Assembly: GCA_002255065.1 (NCBI GenBank)
Contig: NJEF01000058.1
Location: 1 to 6,416 of the forward strand
DNA length: 6,416 nucleotides
DNA from: Desulfurococcales archaeon ex4484_204
Lineage (GTDB): Archaea; Thermoproteota; Thermoprotei_A; Sulfolobales; NBVN01
Direction: 5' to 3'
Shown: positions 1 to 5,968 of the stretch, piece by piece
How positions within the stretch are numbered: position 1 is the first letter of the stretch
Layout: each line of letters begins with the position of its first letter
The notes under the pieces: model-generated
Databases searched by the model: none
What the model saw: only the letters and a program-made list of their open reading frames with translations
Told to the model about the DNA's origin: nothing
Program-made: the position numbers and the translations under genes

Positions 1-2
1 GG

Positions 3-305
3 GAGATAGACGCTGAGACGTTGAGGGAGCTAATAGTGCGTAGAGGGAGATTAGTTGGAGGTAAACCTATTAATGACAACGACGTTAAAAGGGTTTTTAA
101 TATAGATAGCATAGATGACCTCGTGAAGTCCCTCATCGAAGGCAGGGTGTTATGGCATAAGTATGACCACGAGGTGGTACCGGTTTTCAGGCTTCACCCT
201 CCTTCAGGAGGGTTTAATGGAAGTATTAAGAAGCCCTACAGAGCTGGTGGGGAGCTCGGGTATAGGGGTATAGCAATTAATGAACTCCTAAAGAGGATGA
301 TTTAG
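3..305 (+). CDS. rpl30: 50S ribosomal protein L30 (uL30), 5'-truncated by the window
   Basis: This is the C-terminal part of archaeal L30, a large-subunit ribosomal protein. The frame is open from the first bases of the window (E-I-D-A-E-T-L-R-E-L...), so the TTG at 21 is internal and not the start; the true start lies upstream. The recognisable stretch is RGRLVGGKPIND followed by the acidic-hydrophobic region DIDDLVKSLIEGR and the C-terminal tail with FRLHPPSGGF and KKPYRAGGELGYRG, which is typical of the long archaeal/eukaryotic L30 (L7e-like) form rather than the roughly 60-residue bacterial form. It ends in TAG, 12 bases before rpl15, so the two genes are surely co-transcribed in the usual spc order L30-L15-SecY. 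Identification rests on recognised family motifs and on synteny. Confidence 0.95.
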   Translation, partial: EIDAETLRELIVRRGRLVGGKPINDNDVKRVFNIDSIDDLVKSLIEGRVLWHKYDHEVVPVFRLHPPSGGFNGSIKKPYRAGGELGYRGIAINELLKRMI

Positions 306-317
306 AGGTGGTCTGAG

Positions 318-776
318 TTGGTTGTTAGGAGGAAGAAGAAGAGTAGGTACATGAGGGGGTACAGAAATCAAGGCTATGGTAGTATAGGTCAGCATAGGAA
401 GAGTGGGAGTAGAGGAGGTAGGGGGGCTGCAGGCTTTCATAAGCATATGTGGTCTTGGATTGTTAAGTACTATCCTGACTGGTTCGGTAAGCACGGTTTT
501 CGTAGACCGCTAAGTATTGTTCAGGAAGTAAGGGAGATAAACGTTGGGGAGCTTAACGAATTAGTTAAGGCGTTAAAGAGTGAGGGGAAGATAAGGCGGG
601 TAGAGGGTATGTATAGTATAGACCTCACAGCATTTGGCTTCAATAAGCTCCTCGGTAGAGGTAGGATTAGCGAGAAGGTTAAAGTAAGGGTGTATGAAGC
701 GTCTGAAACAGCTGTAGCTAAGGTTAGGGAGGCGGGAGGGGAGGTAATTATACTTAGGGAAACTAAGGAGGGCTAG
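318..776 (+). CDS. rpl15: 50S ribosomal protein L15 (uL15)
   Basis: Large-subunit protein that binds 23S rRNA, 152 residues, the usual size for archaeal L15. The TTG start is supported by an AGAGGTGG Shine-Dalgarno sequence at 304-311, six bases upstream, and by the family N-terminus VVRRKKKSRYMRGYR. Residues about 1-45 form the expected basic, glycine-rich extension (GSRGGRGAAGFHKHMW) that threads into rRNA. Residues 60-64 (GFRRP) open the globular domain, and the C-terminal half (KVKVRVYEASETAVAKVREAGGE) is the conserved fold that ends many L15 proteins. It sits 12 bases after rpl30 and 54 bases before secY, the classical order. Nothing looks damaged. Confidence 0.97.
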   Translation: MVVRRKKKSRYMRGYRNQGYGSIGQHRKSGSRGGRGAAGFHKHMWSWIVKYYPDWFGKHGFRRPLSIVQEVREINVGELNELVKALKSEGKIRRVEGMYSIDLTAFGFNKLLGRGRISEKVKVRVYEASETAVAKVREAGGEVIILRETKEG

Positions 777-784
777 TATATAGA

Positions 785-800
785 TTTAAAGTTTTTAAGA
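785..800 (+). promoter_or_regulatory. Candidate TATA boxes upstream of secY
   Basis: The 54-base gap between rpl15 and secY is AT-rich and holds two overlapping box A-like sequences, TTTAAA at 785-790 and TTTTTAAG at 792-799. With the usual archaeal spacing of about 26 bases from box A centre to transcription start, they predict starts near 814 or 822, just ahead of the ATG at 831. This would give secY a promoter of its own inside the ribosomal superoperon. It is inferred from sequence and position only. Confidence 0.45.
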
Positions 801-830
801 ATATCAACCTATACGAGCAGGGAATAGTAG

Positions 831-2222
831 ATGGGGCCTCTGCATGCTATAGCGAAGATCGGCGACTACTTTCCATCACCGCCTAGACCTGCTAGGAAAC
901 CTGATTTGAAGAGGAGGCTACTGTATACCTTCTTAGCACTGGTTGTATACTACCTTATGGCCTCAACCCTAGCCTTCCCGTTAGCTGCCTACCCCACCAT
1001 CCCCGGTATACAGCTACCAGCAATAATTAACGTGATCTTCGCCTCATCGAGGGGTACTATAGCTCAGCTGGGCATAGGGCCTATGGTTACTGCTGGTCTA
1101 ATCATTCAGATCCTTGCTGGTGCTAAGCTAATAGAGCTTGACCTATCGAAACCTGAGGATAGGAAGCTGTTTACTCAGGCGGAAAAGGGTTTGGGCCTAC
1201 TCATAGCCATTGTGGAGGGCCTGGGCTTCGCGCTGTATTACAGGCTTAACTCCTTTGTAACCGCAGCTATCTTCCTCCAGTTCTTGATGGGTGCAGTAAT
1301 CCTGATGATACTTGATGAAGCGATCCAGAAGGGGTGGGGCATAGGCTCTGGTGTTAGCCTGTTTATACTGGCTGGCGTTACAAGGACTATTATCTGGGAT
1401 CTCTTCGCCCCAGTAAGGGTAGCCGATGTAGGTCAGTACTACGGCTTCATACCGTACCTTGTAGAGTCGCTGAGTAATGGCCTCCTAGATACAGGCAGGC
1501 TCTTCTTCGGGTTTGTCCCAGGTGCTAGAACCGTGTTACCGTCCTTAACAGGACTCATAGTCGTTATCATGCTCATAGTTATCTTGGTCTACCTACAGCA
1601 GATGAAGGTGAATATCCCAGTAACTACACAGCGGTTACCCGGTATAAAGACTAAGGTACCTCTACAGTTCCTGTACGTAACTAACATACCGATACTGCTT
1701 GTTGGCATAGTGTTCTCTGACTTAATCCTGTTTAATAACGTTACCTCGGCGTACCTATCAAATAGGGTGCCCTGGCTAGCGCAGGGTCTAGCAACAGCGG
1801 TGTACTACATGGCACCCCCCCGAGGCCTTTTAGAGCTAGCCTATAACCCCCTCCGGGTATCTATTTACTCGGTACTACTTGTCGTGCTTGCTGTTGCCTT
1901 CGGATTCATGTGGGTTGAGATTGCCGGACTTAACCCCTCAGCACAGGCTGAAAATTTAATAAAATCGGGCTTTCAGATGCCCGGTGTGAGGAGGAACCCG
2001 AGGCTTCTAGAGGGCATACTAGCTAAGTATATCTATCCACTAACAATACTGAGCTCGCTCATAGTTGCTCTAATAGCGCTAGTAGCTGACGTATTTGGAG
2101 CCTACGGTACCGGTATGGGTATTTTGCTAGCTGTAGGGATAGTTCAGCAGTTCTACACCCAGATAGCTTATGAGAGGGCGCTAGAGGCCTATCCGCTGCT
2201 GAAGAAGATCATAGGGGAGTAG
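831..2222 (+). CDS. secY: Preprotein translocase subunit SecY (Sec61 alpha homologue)
   Basis: The channel-forming subunit of the Sec translocon in the cytoplasmic membrane, which exports proteins and inserts membrane proteins together with SecE and Sec61beta. The 463-residue length fits archaeal SecY. The N-terminus (IAKIGDYFPSPPRP, then KPDLKRRLLYTF) is the amphipathic helix typical of archaeal SecY. Hydrophobic segments lie at roughly residues 29-50, 60-100 (the plug and second helix region), 120-138, 143-163, 169-188, 236-257, 277-301, 343-367, 399-420 and 424-443, giving the expected ten helices. GWGIGSGVSLFI (168-179) is a SecY hallmark. The long cytosolic loop 258-276 carries the basic VTTQRLPGIKTK motif, where ribosomes dock. 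A TAG directly precedes the ATG, so no earlier start is possible; the Shine-Dalgarno signal is weak. It ends one base before adkA. Confidence 0.97.
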   Translation: MGPLHAIAKIGDYFPSPPRPARKPDLKRRLLYTFLALVVYYLMASTLAFPLAAYPTIPGIQLPAIINVIFASSRGTIAQLGIGPMVTAGLIIQILAGAKLIELDLSKPEDRKLFTQAEKGLGLLIAIVEGLGFALYYRLNSFVTAAIFLQFLMGAVILMILDEAIQKGWGIGSGVSLFILAGVTRTIIWDLFAPVRVADVGQYYGFIPYLVESLSNGLLDTGRLFFGFVPGARTVLPSLTGLIVVIMLIVILVYLQQMKVNIPVTTQRLPGIKTKVPLQFLYVTNIPILLVGIVFSDLILFNNVTSAYLSNRVPWLAQGLATAVYYMAPPRGLLELAYNPLRVSIYSVLLVVLAVAFGFMWVEIAGLNPSAQAENLIKSGFQMPGVRRNPRLLEGILAKYIYPLTILSSLIVALIALVADVFGAYGTGMGILLAVGIVQQFYTQIAYERALEAYPLLKKIIGE

Positions 2223-2223
2223 G

Positions 2224-2844
2224 ATGTCGGTTGACGGTGAGCCAAAGATATTCGTTGTTGTAGGGTTACCTGGTGTCGGGAAGAGCACGGTCTTGAACAT
2301 GGCTATTAATAGGTTAAGGGAGGAGGGATACAGTGTAGAGCTTATTAATTTTGGGGACTTCATGCTTAAGCTCCTCGTCTCTAAGGGCTTAGTTAGAAGC
2401 AGGGACGAGATAAGGAAGCTCCCCCTGAGAGTTCAGCAGGAGGTTCAAGCTAAAGCTGCTGAAGGGATTAGGGAGTATTTTAGTAGAAGAGCCATGTCCA
2501 GCAGGGGCCTTATAGGATTCGTTGATACACATGCGATGGTGAAGACACCTACAGGAGTATGGCCTGGGCTACCCGAGCACGTTATAAGGAGGTTAAGGCC
2601 GCACACAATCATAATAGTGGAGTCAAGCCCTGAGGACATAGTATCGAGGCAGTTAAGGGATTTAACGAGGGCGAGGAGGGATTACGCTAATGTGGAGCTA
2701 GTTAAGGAGCTATTGATGCTGAATAGGGTGTTCAGTGTTGCAAGTGCTGTACTAGTAGGTGCCTCCATCGCTGTCGTGTTCAACGTTGAGGGAAGGCCCG
2801 AGATGGCTGCTGAGGAGATTGTTAACATAGTTAAGCATGTGTGA
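2224..2844 (+). CDS. adkA: Archaeal-type adenylate kinase (AdkA)
   Basis: Predicted to convert ATP + AMP to 2 ADP in the cytosol, keeping adenylate nucleotides balanced. The protein has 206 residues. The P-loop GLPGVGKST lies at residues 14-22 after a short strand KIFVVV. The segment GFVDTHAMVKTPTGVWPGLP (about 98-117) is the signature of the archaeal AdkA group, which differs from bacterial Adk. The basic TRARRD at 148-153 is likely the lid arginine cluster that contacts phosphates. The ATG is one base after the secY stop, with GGGGAG inside the end of secY serving as ribosome binding site, so the two are translationally linked. The gene next to secY is adk in many bacteria too, but the protein families differ. 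The N-terminus MSVDGEP is a few residues longer than I would expect, and no better start is visible. Confidence 0.93.
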   Translation: MSVDGEPKIFVVVGLPGVGKSTVLNMAINRLREEGYSVELINFGDFMLKLLVSKGLVRSRDEIRKLPLRVQQEVQAKAAEGIREYFSRRAMSSRGLIGFVDTHAMVKTPTGVWPGLPEHVIRRLRPHTIIIVESSPEDIVSRQLRDLTRARRDYANVELVKELLMLNRVFSVASAVLVGASIAVVFNVEGRPEMAAEEIVNIVKHV

Positions 2845-2850
2845 TGAGGC

Positions 2851-3324
2851 GTGATAGCCCTAGTATATGTTGCCCTTATTTTCGCCATCTTGCTGCCCTA
2901 CTCAATATTTGTTGGTGCCTACGAGAAGAGGGTGAACATAAGCTTAGTTATGTCGGAGCTTAGGAATGTAAGCTTAAAGCTCTCCGAGACGTCGCCGGAG
3001 AAGGAGAAGAAGCTAAGGCTGCTAAAAACTAGGTATAAAAGGCTTAGGGGGGCGTTAAACAAATTCATGATCATTAACATGGTCATGATATGGATAGGGG
3101 TGTTCACGGCCTTAGTCATTGCGAGGTCCGCAGTGCTCTACATATCTAGATGGCTGGGCGTGAACCCGCTGCCGCCATCCCCTATAGACCTGCCCGGAAT
3201 ATCTCTTAACGGCTATCTCAACGACCTCTTCCTCTTCCTAGCAGCTGTGGTAGCTTACCAGCCTCTACACACTAAACTTTCAGGGATGTATAAAATGAGG
3301 AGGTCGGAGGATAGCTCCTACTAG
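2851..3324 (+). CDS. DUF106 membrane protein, EMC3/TMCO1-like (YidC/Oxa1 superfamily) insertase
   Basis: A 157-residue membrane protein of the archaeal DUF106 family. Members are related to EMC3, TMCO1 and Get1 and, more remotely, to YidC/Oxa1, and are thought to act as membrane protein insertases. The sequence shows the expected layout: TM1 at about residues 3-22, a charged heptad-like cytosolic segment at 32-68 (ELRNVSLKLSETSPEKEKKL and onward, likely a coiled coil), TM2 at 72-93 with methionine-rich IINMVMIWIG, and TM3 at 124-139 followed by a basic tail. GTG start, six bases after the adkA stop, with GATGAGG as ribosome binding site. Its place two genes from secY fits a shared role in membrane insertion. 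The family assignment rests on topology, size and synteny; insertase activity is inference. Confidence 0.85.
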   Translation: MIALVYVALIFAILLPYSIFVGAYEKRVNISLVMSELRNVSLKLSETSPEKEKKLRLLKTRYKRLRGALNKFMIINMVMIWIGVFTALVIARSAVLYISRWLGVNPLPPSPIDLPGISLNGYLNDLFLFLAAVVAYQPLHTKLSGMYKMRRSEDSSY

Positions 3325-3331
3325 TAAAAGC

Positions 3332-3350
3332 TTTTATAGATGTTTTAAAG
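3332..3350 (+). promoter_or_regulatory. Candidate TATA boxes upstream of rpl34e
   Basis: The 47-base gap before rpl34e holds TTTTATAG (3332-3339) and TTTTAAAG (3343-3350). The first predicts a transcript starting near 3362 with a leader of about ten bases; the second predicts a start almost exactly at the TTG at 3372, a leaderless mRNA. The first box overlaps a 12-base palindrome, TAAAAGCTTTTA (3325-3336). Either box could restart transcription for rpl34e-cmk inside the superoperon. Confidence 0.45.
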
Positions 3351-3373
3351 CCCTAGGAGTAGGGATAGGGCTT
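3348..3373 (+). promoter_or_regulatory. Hairpin covering the rpl34e start codon
   Basis: AAGCCCTA (3348-3355) pairs perfectly with TAGGGCTT (3366-3373), eight base pairs around a ten-base loop GGAGTAGGGA. The 3' arm contains the first two bases of the TTG start codon (3372-3374), while the Shine-Dalgarno-like GGAG and AGGGA sit in the loop. The hairpin exists only in a read-through transcript from upstream, since the predicted local starts lie inside or after the 5' arm. A role in translation control is inference. Confidence 0.35.
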
Positions 3374-3638
3374 GGTTAGGCCAGCATACAGGACTAGGTC
3401 GAGGAGGATCGTTAAGAGGAGAACCCCTAGCGGTAAATCGAGAAGTTACTATAGGAGGCGGTCTAGCTACAGAGCTTTTTGCGCTATCTGCAGTACCCCG
3501 CTAAGTGGGGTGCCTGGAAGCCTTTACGCCGTGAGGTATAGGGGGAGGACTGAGAAGAGGCCTGAGAGGTACTATGGAGGCGTGGTTTGCCCGGCATGTC
3601 TAGCAGCGATGCTGAAGTTAGCCACCAGGTCTCTCTAA
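3372..3638 (+). CDS. rpl34e: 50S ribosomal protein L34e (eL34)
   Basis: Zinc-ribbon ribosomal protein of the large subunit, found in archaea and eukaryotes and not in bacteria. It has 88 residues, normal for archaeal L34e. The TTG start gives the family N-terminus MVRPAYRTRSRRIVKRRTPS. Two CxxC knuckles are intact: C37-A-I-C40 and C73-P-A-C76, with STPLSGVPG after the first and KRPERYYGGVVCPACL around the second, both recognisable family stretches. The protein is very basic, as expected for rRNA binding. It lies 47 bases after the DUF106 gene and 12 bases before cmk, and probably shares a transcript with cmk. Confidence 0.95.
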   Translation: MVRPAYRTRSRRIVKRRTPSGKSRSYYRRRSSYRAFCAICSTPLSGVPGSLYAVRYRGRTEKRPERYYGGVVCPACLAAMLKLATRSL

Positions 3639-3650
3639 TGGGGGCTCCTC

Positions 3651-4223
3651 TTGTCTGAGGCGTGTAGGTTAGGCTTAGTTATAGCGGTAAGCGGCCTCCC
3701 CGGCTCAGGTAAGACAACTCTAGCTAAAGCCCTTGCTAGGAGTTTAGGGCTTAGATACGTGTCGCTGGGCAGGGTCTTTAGGGCTATAGCCCGTGAGAGG
3801 GGCGTTACCGTTGAGGAGCTCTCCCTCATCGCTGAGAGCGACCCCTCAATCGATAAAGAGATCGATGACTTATCTGTTAGGGAGGCCGTTAAGGGATGCG
3901 TAGTTATTGATGGCCACCTCTCAGCCTGGATATTAAAGGATAGAGCACACCTTAAGCTGCTAGTAACGGCGCCCCTCGATATCAGGGTGGAGAGAGTTGC
4001 TAGAAGGGATGGTAAGCCGCTAAGTAAGGCGCTGTCCGAGGTAAGGGTTAGGGAGGAGTCTGAAAGAAGGAGGTTTCTGAAGTTCTACGGGATCGATGTT
4101 AATGACTTAAGCGTTTTCGACGTCATCATCAGTACGTATAAGTTCGGCGTTGATGAAGTGATCGATATAGCGCTTACAGCAGCTAGAGCTGTAATTAAGA
4201 GGGTAAAGGCAGGAAAAACTTAA
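3651..4223 (+). CDS. cmk: Archaeal cytidylate kinase (CMP/dCMP kinase)
   Basis: Predicted to phosphorylate CMP and dCMP with ATP in the pyrimidine nucleotide pathway. The 190-residue protein has a P-loop GLPGSGKTT at residues 15-23, followed by LAKALARSLGLRYVSLGRVFR, the expected CMP-binding start, then VVIDGHLSAWILKD at 84-97. RVERVARRDGKPLSKALSEV (112-131) and VRVREESERRRFLKFYGID onward (131-149) form the arginine-rich lid and the archaeal Cmk signature that ends in NDLSVFDVIISTYKFGVDEV. TTG start, 12 bases after rpl34e; the GGGGG at 3640-3644 may serve as ribosome binding site. The ATG at 3638 is out of frame and closes after six codons. Clustering with rpl34e and rpl14e is common in archaea. 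Confidence 0.93.
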   Translation: MSEACRLGLVIAVSGLPGSGKTTLAKALARSLGLRYVSLGRVFRAIARERGVTVEELSLIAESDPSIDKEIDDLSVREAVKGCVVIDGHLSAWILKDRAHLKLLVTAPLDIRVERVARRDGKPLSKALSEVRVREESERRRFLKFYGIDVNDLSVFDVIISTYKFGVDEVIDIALTAARAVIKRVKAGKT

Positions 4224-4224
4224 A
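4219..4224 (+). promoter_or_regulatory. Candidate TATA box for rpl14e
   Basis: CTTAAA, preceded by the purine-rich AGGAAAAA that could serve as a BRE, overlaps the cmk stop. It predicts transcription starting near 4247, just after the ATG at 4245 and ten bases before the ATG at 4257. This favours 4257 as the translation start. Confidence 0.4.
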
Positions 4225-4256
4225 TCTCGTTCAGCCCACTCTAGATGGTGTGGTGG

Positions 4257-4580
4257 ATGCCAGCTATAGGTATTGGTAGGGTATGCGTTAAACTTCTAGG
4301 CCGTGAAGCGGGCAGGAAGTGTGTAATAGTTGATATAATAGATGAGAACTACGTTTTAATTACCGGGCCGAAGAGCCTCACAGGTGTTAAGAGGAGGAGG
4401 GTGAACGTTAACCATATAGAGCCGACGGATAAGGAAGTCAATATTTCGAGAGGTGCTAGCGATGATGAAGTAGTAAAGGCCATAGAGTCCTCAGGTCTTA
4501 CGGAGTTTATGAAAGAGAGGGTTAGGGTGTCCCGCAGGGAGTTCATCTCCGTTAAGGCCTTAAGGCCTTCAAAGCTGTGA
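4257..4580 (+). CDS. rpl14e: 50S ribosomal protein L14e (eL14)
   Basis: Large-subunit protein of archaea and eukaryotes with an SH3-like KOW fold that binds RNA. I chose the ATG at 4257 because it gives the family N-terminus MPAIGIGRVCVKLLGREAGR and a 107-residue protein; an in-frame ATG at 4245 would add only MVWW, which is not typical. GGTGG just upstream is a weak and close ribosome binding site. VITGPK-like motif LITGPKSLTGVKRRRVN (34-50) and HIEPTDK (53-59) are strong family marks, followed by LTEFMKERVRV (81-91). The C-terminal tail (ISVKALRPSKL) seems longer than in close relatives. Position between cmk and cbf5 is the standard archaeal order. Confidence 0.93.
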   Translation: MPAIGIGRVCVKLLGREAGRKCVIVDIIDENYVLITGPKSLTGVKRRRVNVNHIEPTDKEVNISRGASDDEVVKAIESSGLTEFMKERVRVSRREFISVKALRPSKL

Positions 4581-4590
4581 TAGCTAGGTG

Positions 4591-4597
4591 TTTTAAG
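4591..4597 (+). promoter_or_regulatory. Candidate TATA box for cbf5
   Basis: TTTTAAG in the 58-base gap between rpl14e and cbf5. Box A spacing predicts a transcript start near 4620, giving a leader of about 19 bases that contains the GGTGGGGAG ribosome binding site at 4630-4638. Confidence 0.4.
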
Positions 4598-4638
4598 GGC
4601 TATTACCTACGTGTGGGTTAGTGTATTAGGGTGGGGAG

Positions 4639-5728
4639 ATGCCTGGAGTAGTAGATGAGGGTGTAAAGTTCTTACAAGAGTTGGATAGCTTCTCGGGTTT
4701 AAGGAGGAGGTGGTTAATTAAGAGGGAGAGTGAGACTAGTGAGAGGTATGGTAAGGTTCCGCGCTTAAGAAATATAGATGAGTTGCTGAGCTTCGGTATA
4801 ATCAACTTGGATAAGCCGCCTGGACCTACGAGCCACGAAGTTGTTGCGTGGGTTAAAGGGCTTCTAGGGCTTAGAAGGGCTGGCCATGGCGGTACCCTAG
4901 AGCCCGCCTAGGGGGCTAGGTGGGCGGGGATACCCTAAGGTTTCAGGGGTTCTACCTATAGCTTTAGAACGTGCTACTAAGGTAATTGGGTACCTCATGT
5001 TATCGTCTAAGGAGTATGTCGCTGTAATACAGCTGCACAAACCCGTGCCTGAGGAGAGGCTTAAAGAGGTAGTTAATGAGTTCAGGGGTAGGATATACCA
5101 AAAACCCCCTGTTAGGTCGTCTGTAAAGAGGTCTTTAAGGGTTAAGGAGATTTACGATATAAGGATTCTCGAGGTTTCATACCCTTACGTACTTCTTAGG
5201 GTAAGCTGCCAGCACGGAACCTACATTAGGAAGCTTATCCACGATATCGGGGAGGTCCTGGGTGTAGGGGCCCACATGAGGGAGTTAAGGAGGGTCAGGA
5301 CGGGCCCCTTCAAGGAGGATAGCACCCTAGTTACCATGCATAAGCTCTCCGAGGCTATCTACACCTTTAAGGAGTTAGGGGACGATTCACTGCTCAGGAA
5401 GTCCCTGCTACCAGGCGAGTTCGGGGTCTCGCACATGCCAAAAGTTGCTGTAGTTGATGGCGCTGTTGAGTCGATAACTCATGGCGCTGACCTAGCGGTT
5501 CCCGGGATATCGATGCTACATGAAGGTATAAGGAAGGGGGACCACGTAGCGATCTTGACCCTAAAGGGCGAGCTAGTAGCTATCGGTATGGCATTAATGC
5601 ATACAGAGGAGATTATGGAGGCTGCTAAGGGAGTAGCTATTAAAACAAAGAGGGTCGTTATGCCTAGGGGTGTGTACCCTAAGCTATGGAAGAGCAAGAG
5701 TTTAGGTAGGCATGAGTGGAAACCATAA
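4639..5728 (+). CDS. cbf5: Cbf5 pseudouridine synthase (dyskerin/TruB family), interrupted by an intron
   Basis: Catalytic subunit of the H/ACA ribonucleoprotein, which with Nop10, Gar1, L7Ae and guide RNAs converts uridine to pseudouridine in rRNA; it may also act on tRNA. Exon 1 is 4639-4900 and exon 2 is 4932-5728; joined they give 352 residues. The ATG follows GGTGGGGAG. Residues 52-68 (FGIINLDKPPGPTSHEV) and 81-99 (AGHGGTL-D88-PKVSGVLPIAL) form the TruB catalytic region, with D88 the catalytic aspartate. KEYVAVIQLHKP (114-125) and CQHGTYIRKLIHDIG (180-194) are further TruB motifs. A PUA domain spans about 256-330 (MPKVAVVDGAVESI onward). The C-terminus is basic. Without removal of 31 bases the product would stop at TAG 4909-4911 after GGTLEPA, without aspartate or PUA domain. 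Downstream half alone is not a separate gene. Confidence 0.93.
4901..4931 (+). other. Predicted archaeal pre-mRNA intron in cbf5
   Basis: Joining 4900 to 4932 turns two frames into one and recreates GGTLDPKVSG, the family motif; the catalytic Asp codon is G from exon 1 plus AC from exon 2. The cut may equally be one base later (4902-4932), since both give the same mRNA. Length is 31 bases. Nearly all of it forms a hairpin: 4902-4911 pairs with 4916-4925, ten base pairs including one G-U, around a GGGG loop. Flanking exons pair as 4894-4896 with 4939-4941 and 4898-4900 with 4935-4937. A short intron in cbf5, cut at a bulge-helix-bulge by the tRNA splicing endonuclease, is known in Crenarchaeota; splicing here is inferred. 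Confidence 0.88.
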
Positions 5729-5814
5729 TTAATAGGACTGCTTGCTTACTTTAAGACGTTCGTTACACCATATAGCCTATGTTTTACCGCTAATGTTAAG
5801 GCTTTACAGGTAGC

Positions 5815-5933
5815 AGTACATCCCGTGAAGCCGTGGTAATCAATATCAAGTGAACGTGAAACTATGGTAAAGCGTTGAGAAGCAGTGACGCATAGAGCAA
5901 AAGCAATCAAGCCGTGACGTAAGGGAATGTACT
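5815..5933. repeat. Long-range inverted repeat in the cbf5-tRNA intergenic region
   Basis: The 267 bases between cbf5 and the tRNA (5729-5995) contain no ORF above about 20 codons on either strand. AGTACATCCC (5815-5824) is the reverse complement of GGGAATGTACT (5923-5933) apart from one bulged A at 5926, ten pairs enclosing 98 bases. The enclosed part repeats the word GTGA five times (near 5825, 5850, 5856, 5885 and 5914) and AAGCCGTG or CAAGCCGTG twice. I see no box C/D or H/ACA signature, no SRP or RNase P core, and no clear T-rich terminator after cbf5. It may be a structured RNA or nothing. Confidence 0.3.
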
Positions 5934-5962
5934 AATAAAGATAAGCATAGCGTATAGAAGAA

Positions 5963-5968
5963 TTTAAG
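5963..5968 (+). promoter_or_regulatory. Candidate TATA box for tRNA-Ser
   Basis: TTTAAG preceded by the purine-rich AGAAGAA lies with its centre about 30 bases upstream of the mature tRNA 5' end, the spacing expected for an archaeal tRNA promoter with a leader of a few bases trimmed by RNase P. Confidence 0.5.

Noticed and set aside
288..494. Minus-strand ORFs within the ribosomal cluster (288-494, 2181-2363, 2445-2639, 2682-2888, 2919-3119, 3635-3829, 4349-4546, 5479-5697)
   Set aside because: All lie opposite well-identified genes, have low-complexity translations and no ribosome binding sites of note; they are shadows.
4245..4256. ATG at 4245 as start of L14e
   Set aside because: It would add MVWW ahead of the family N-terminus MPAI, and the candidate promoter predicts the transcript to begin at about 4247. 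It cannot be ruled out entirely.
4908..4932. A 25-base intron with a four-pair centre UAGG/CCUA
   Set aside because: It keeps frame and gives better central pairing, but the product would read GGTLEPAPKVSG, with three added residues and no catalytic aspartate.
4997..5728. A separate 243-codon gene starting at ATG 4997
   Set aside because: The frame is open upstream to 4932 and encodes PKVSGVLPIALERATKVIGYL, which continues the TruB motif begun by exon 1. There is no ribosome binding site at 4997; it is cbf5 exon 2.
4639..5728. cbf5 as a frameshifted pseudogene
   Set aside because: Both pieces are fully conserved in motif, the interruption is exactly a hairpin of 31 bases, and introns at cbf5 are known in Crenarchaeota. 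A simple indel would not remove the extra 31 bases.
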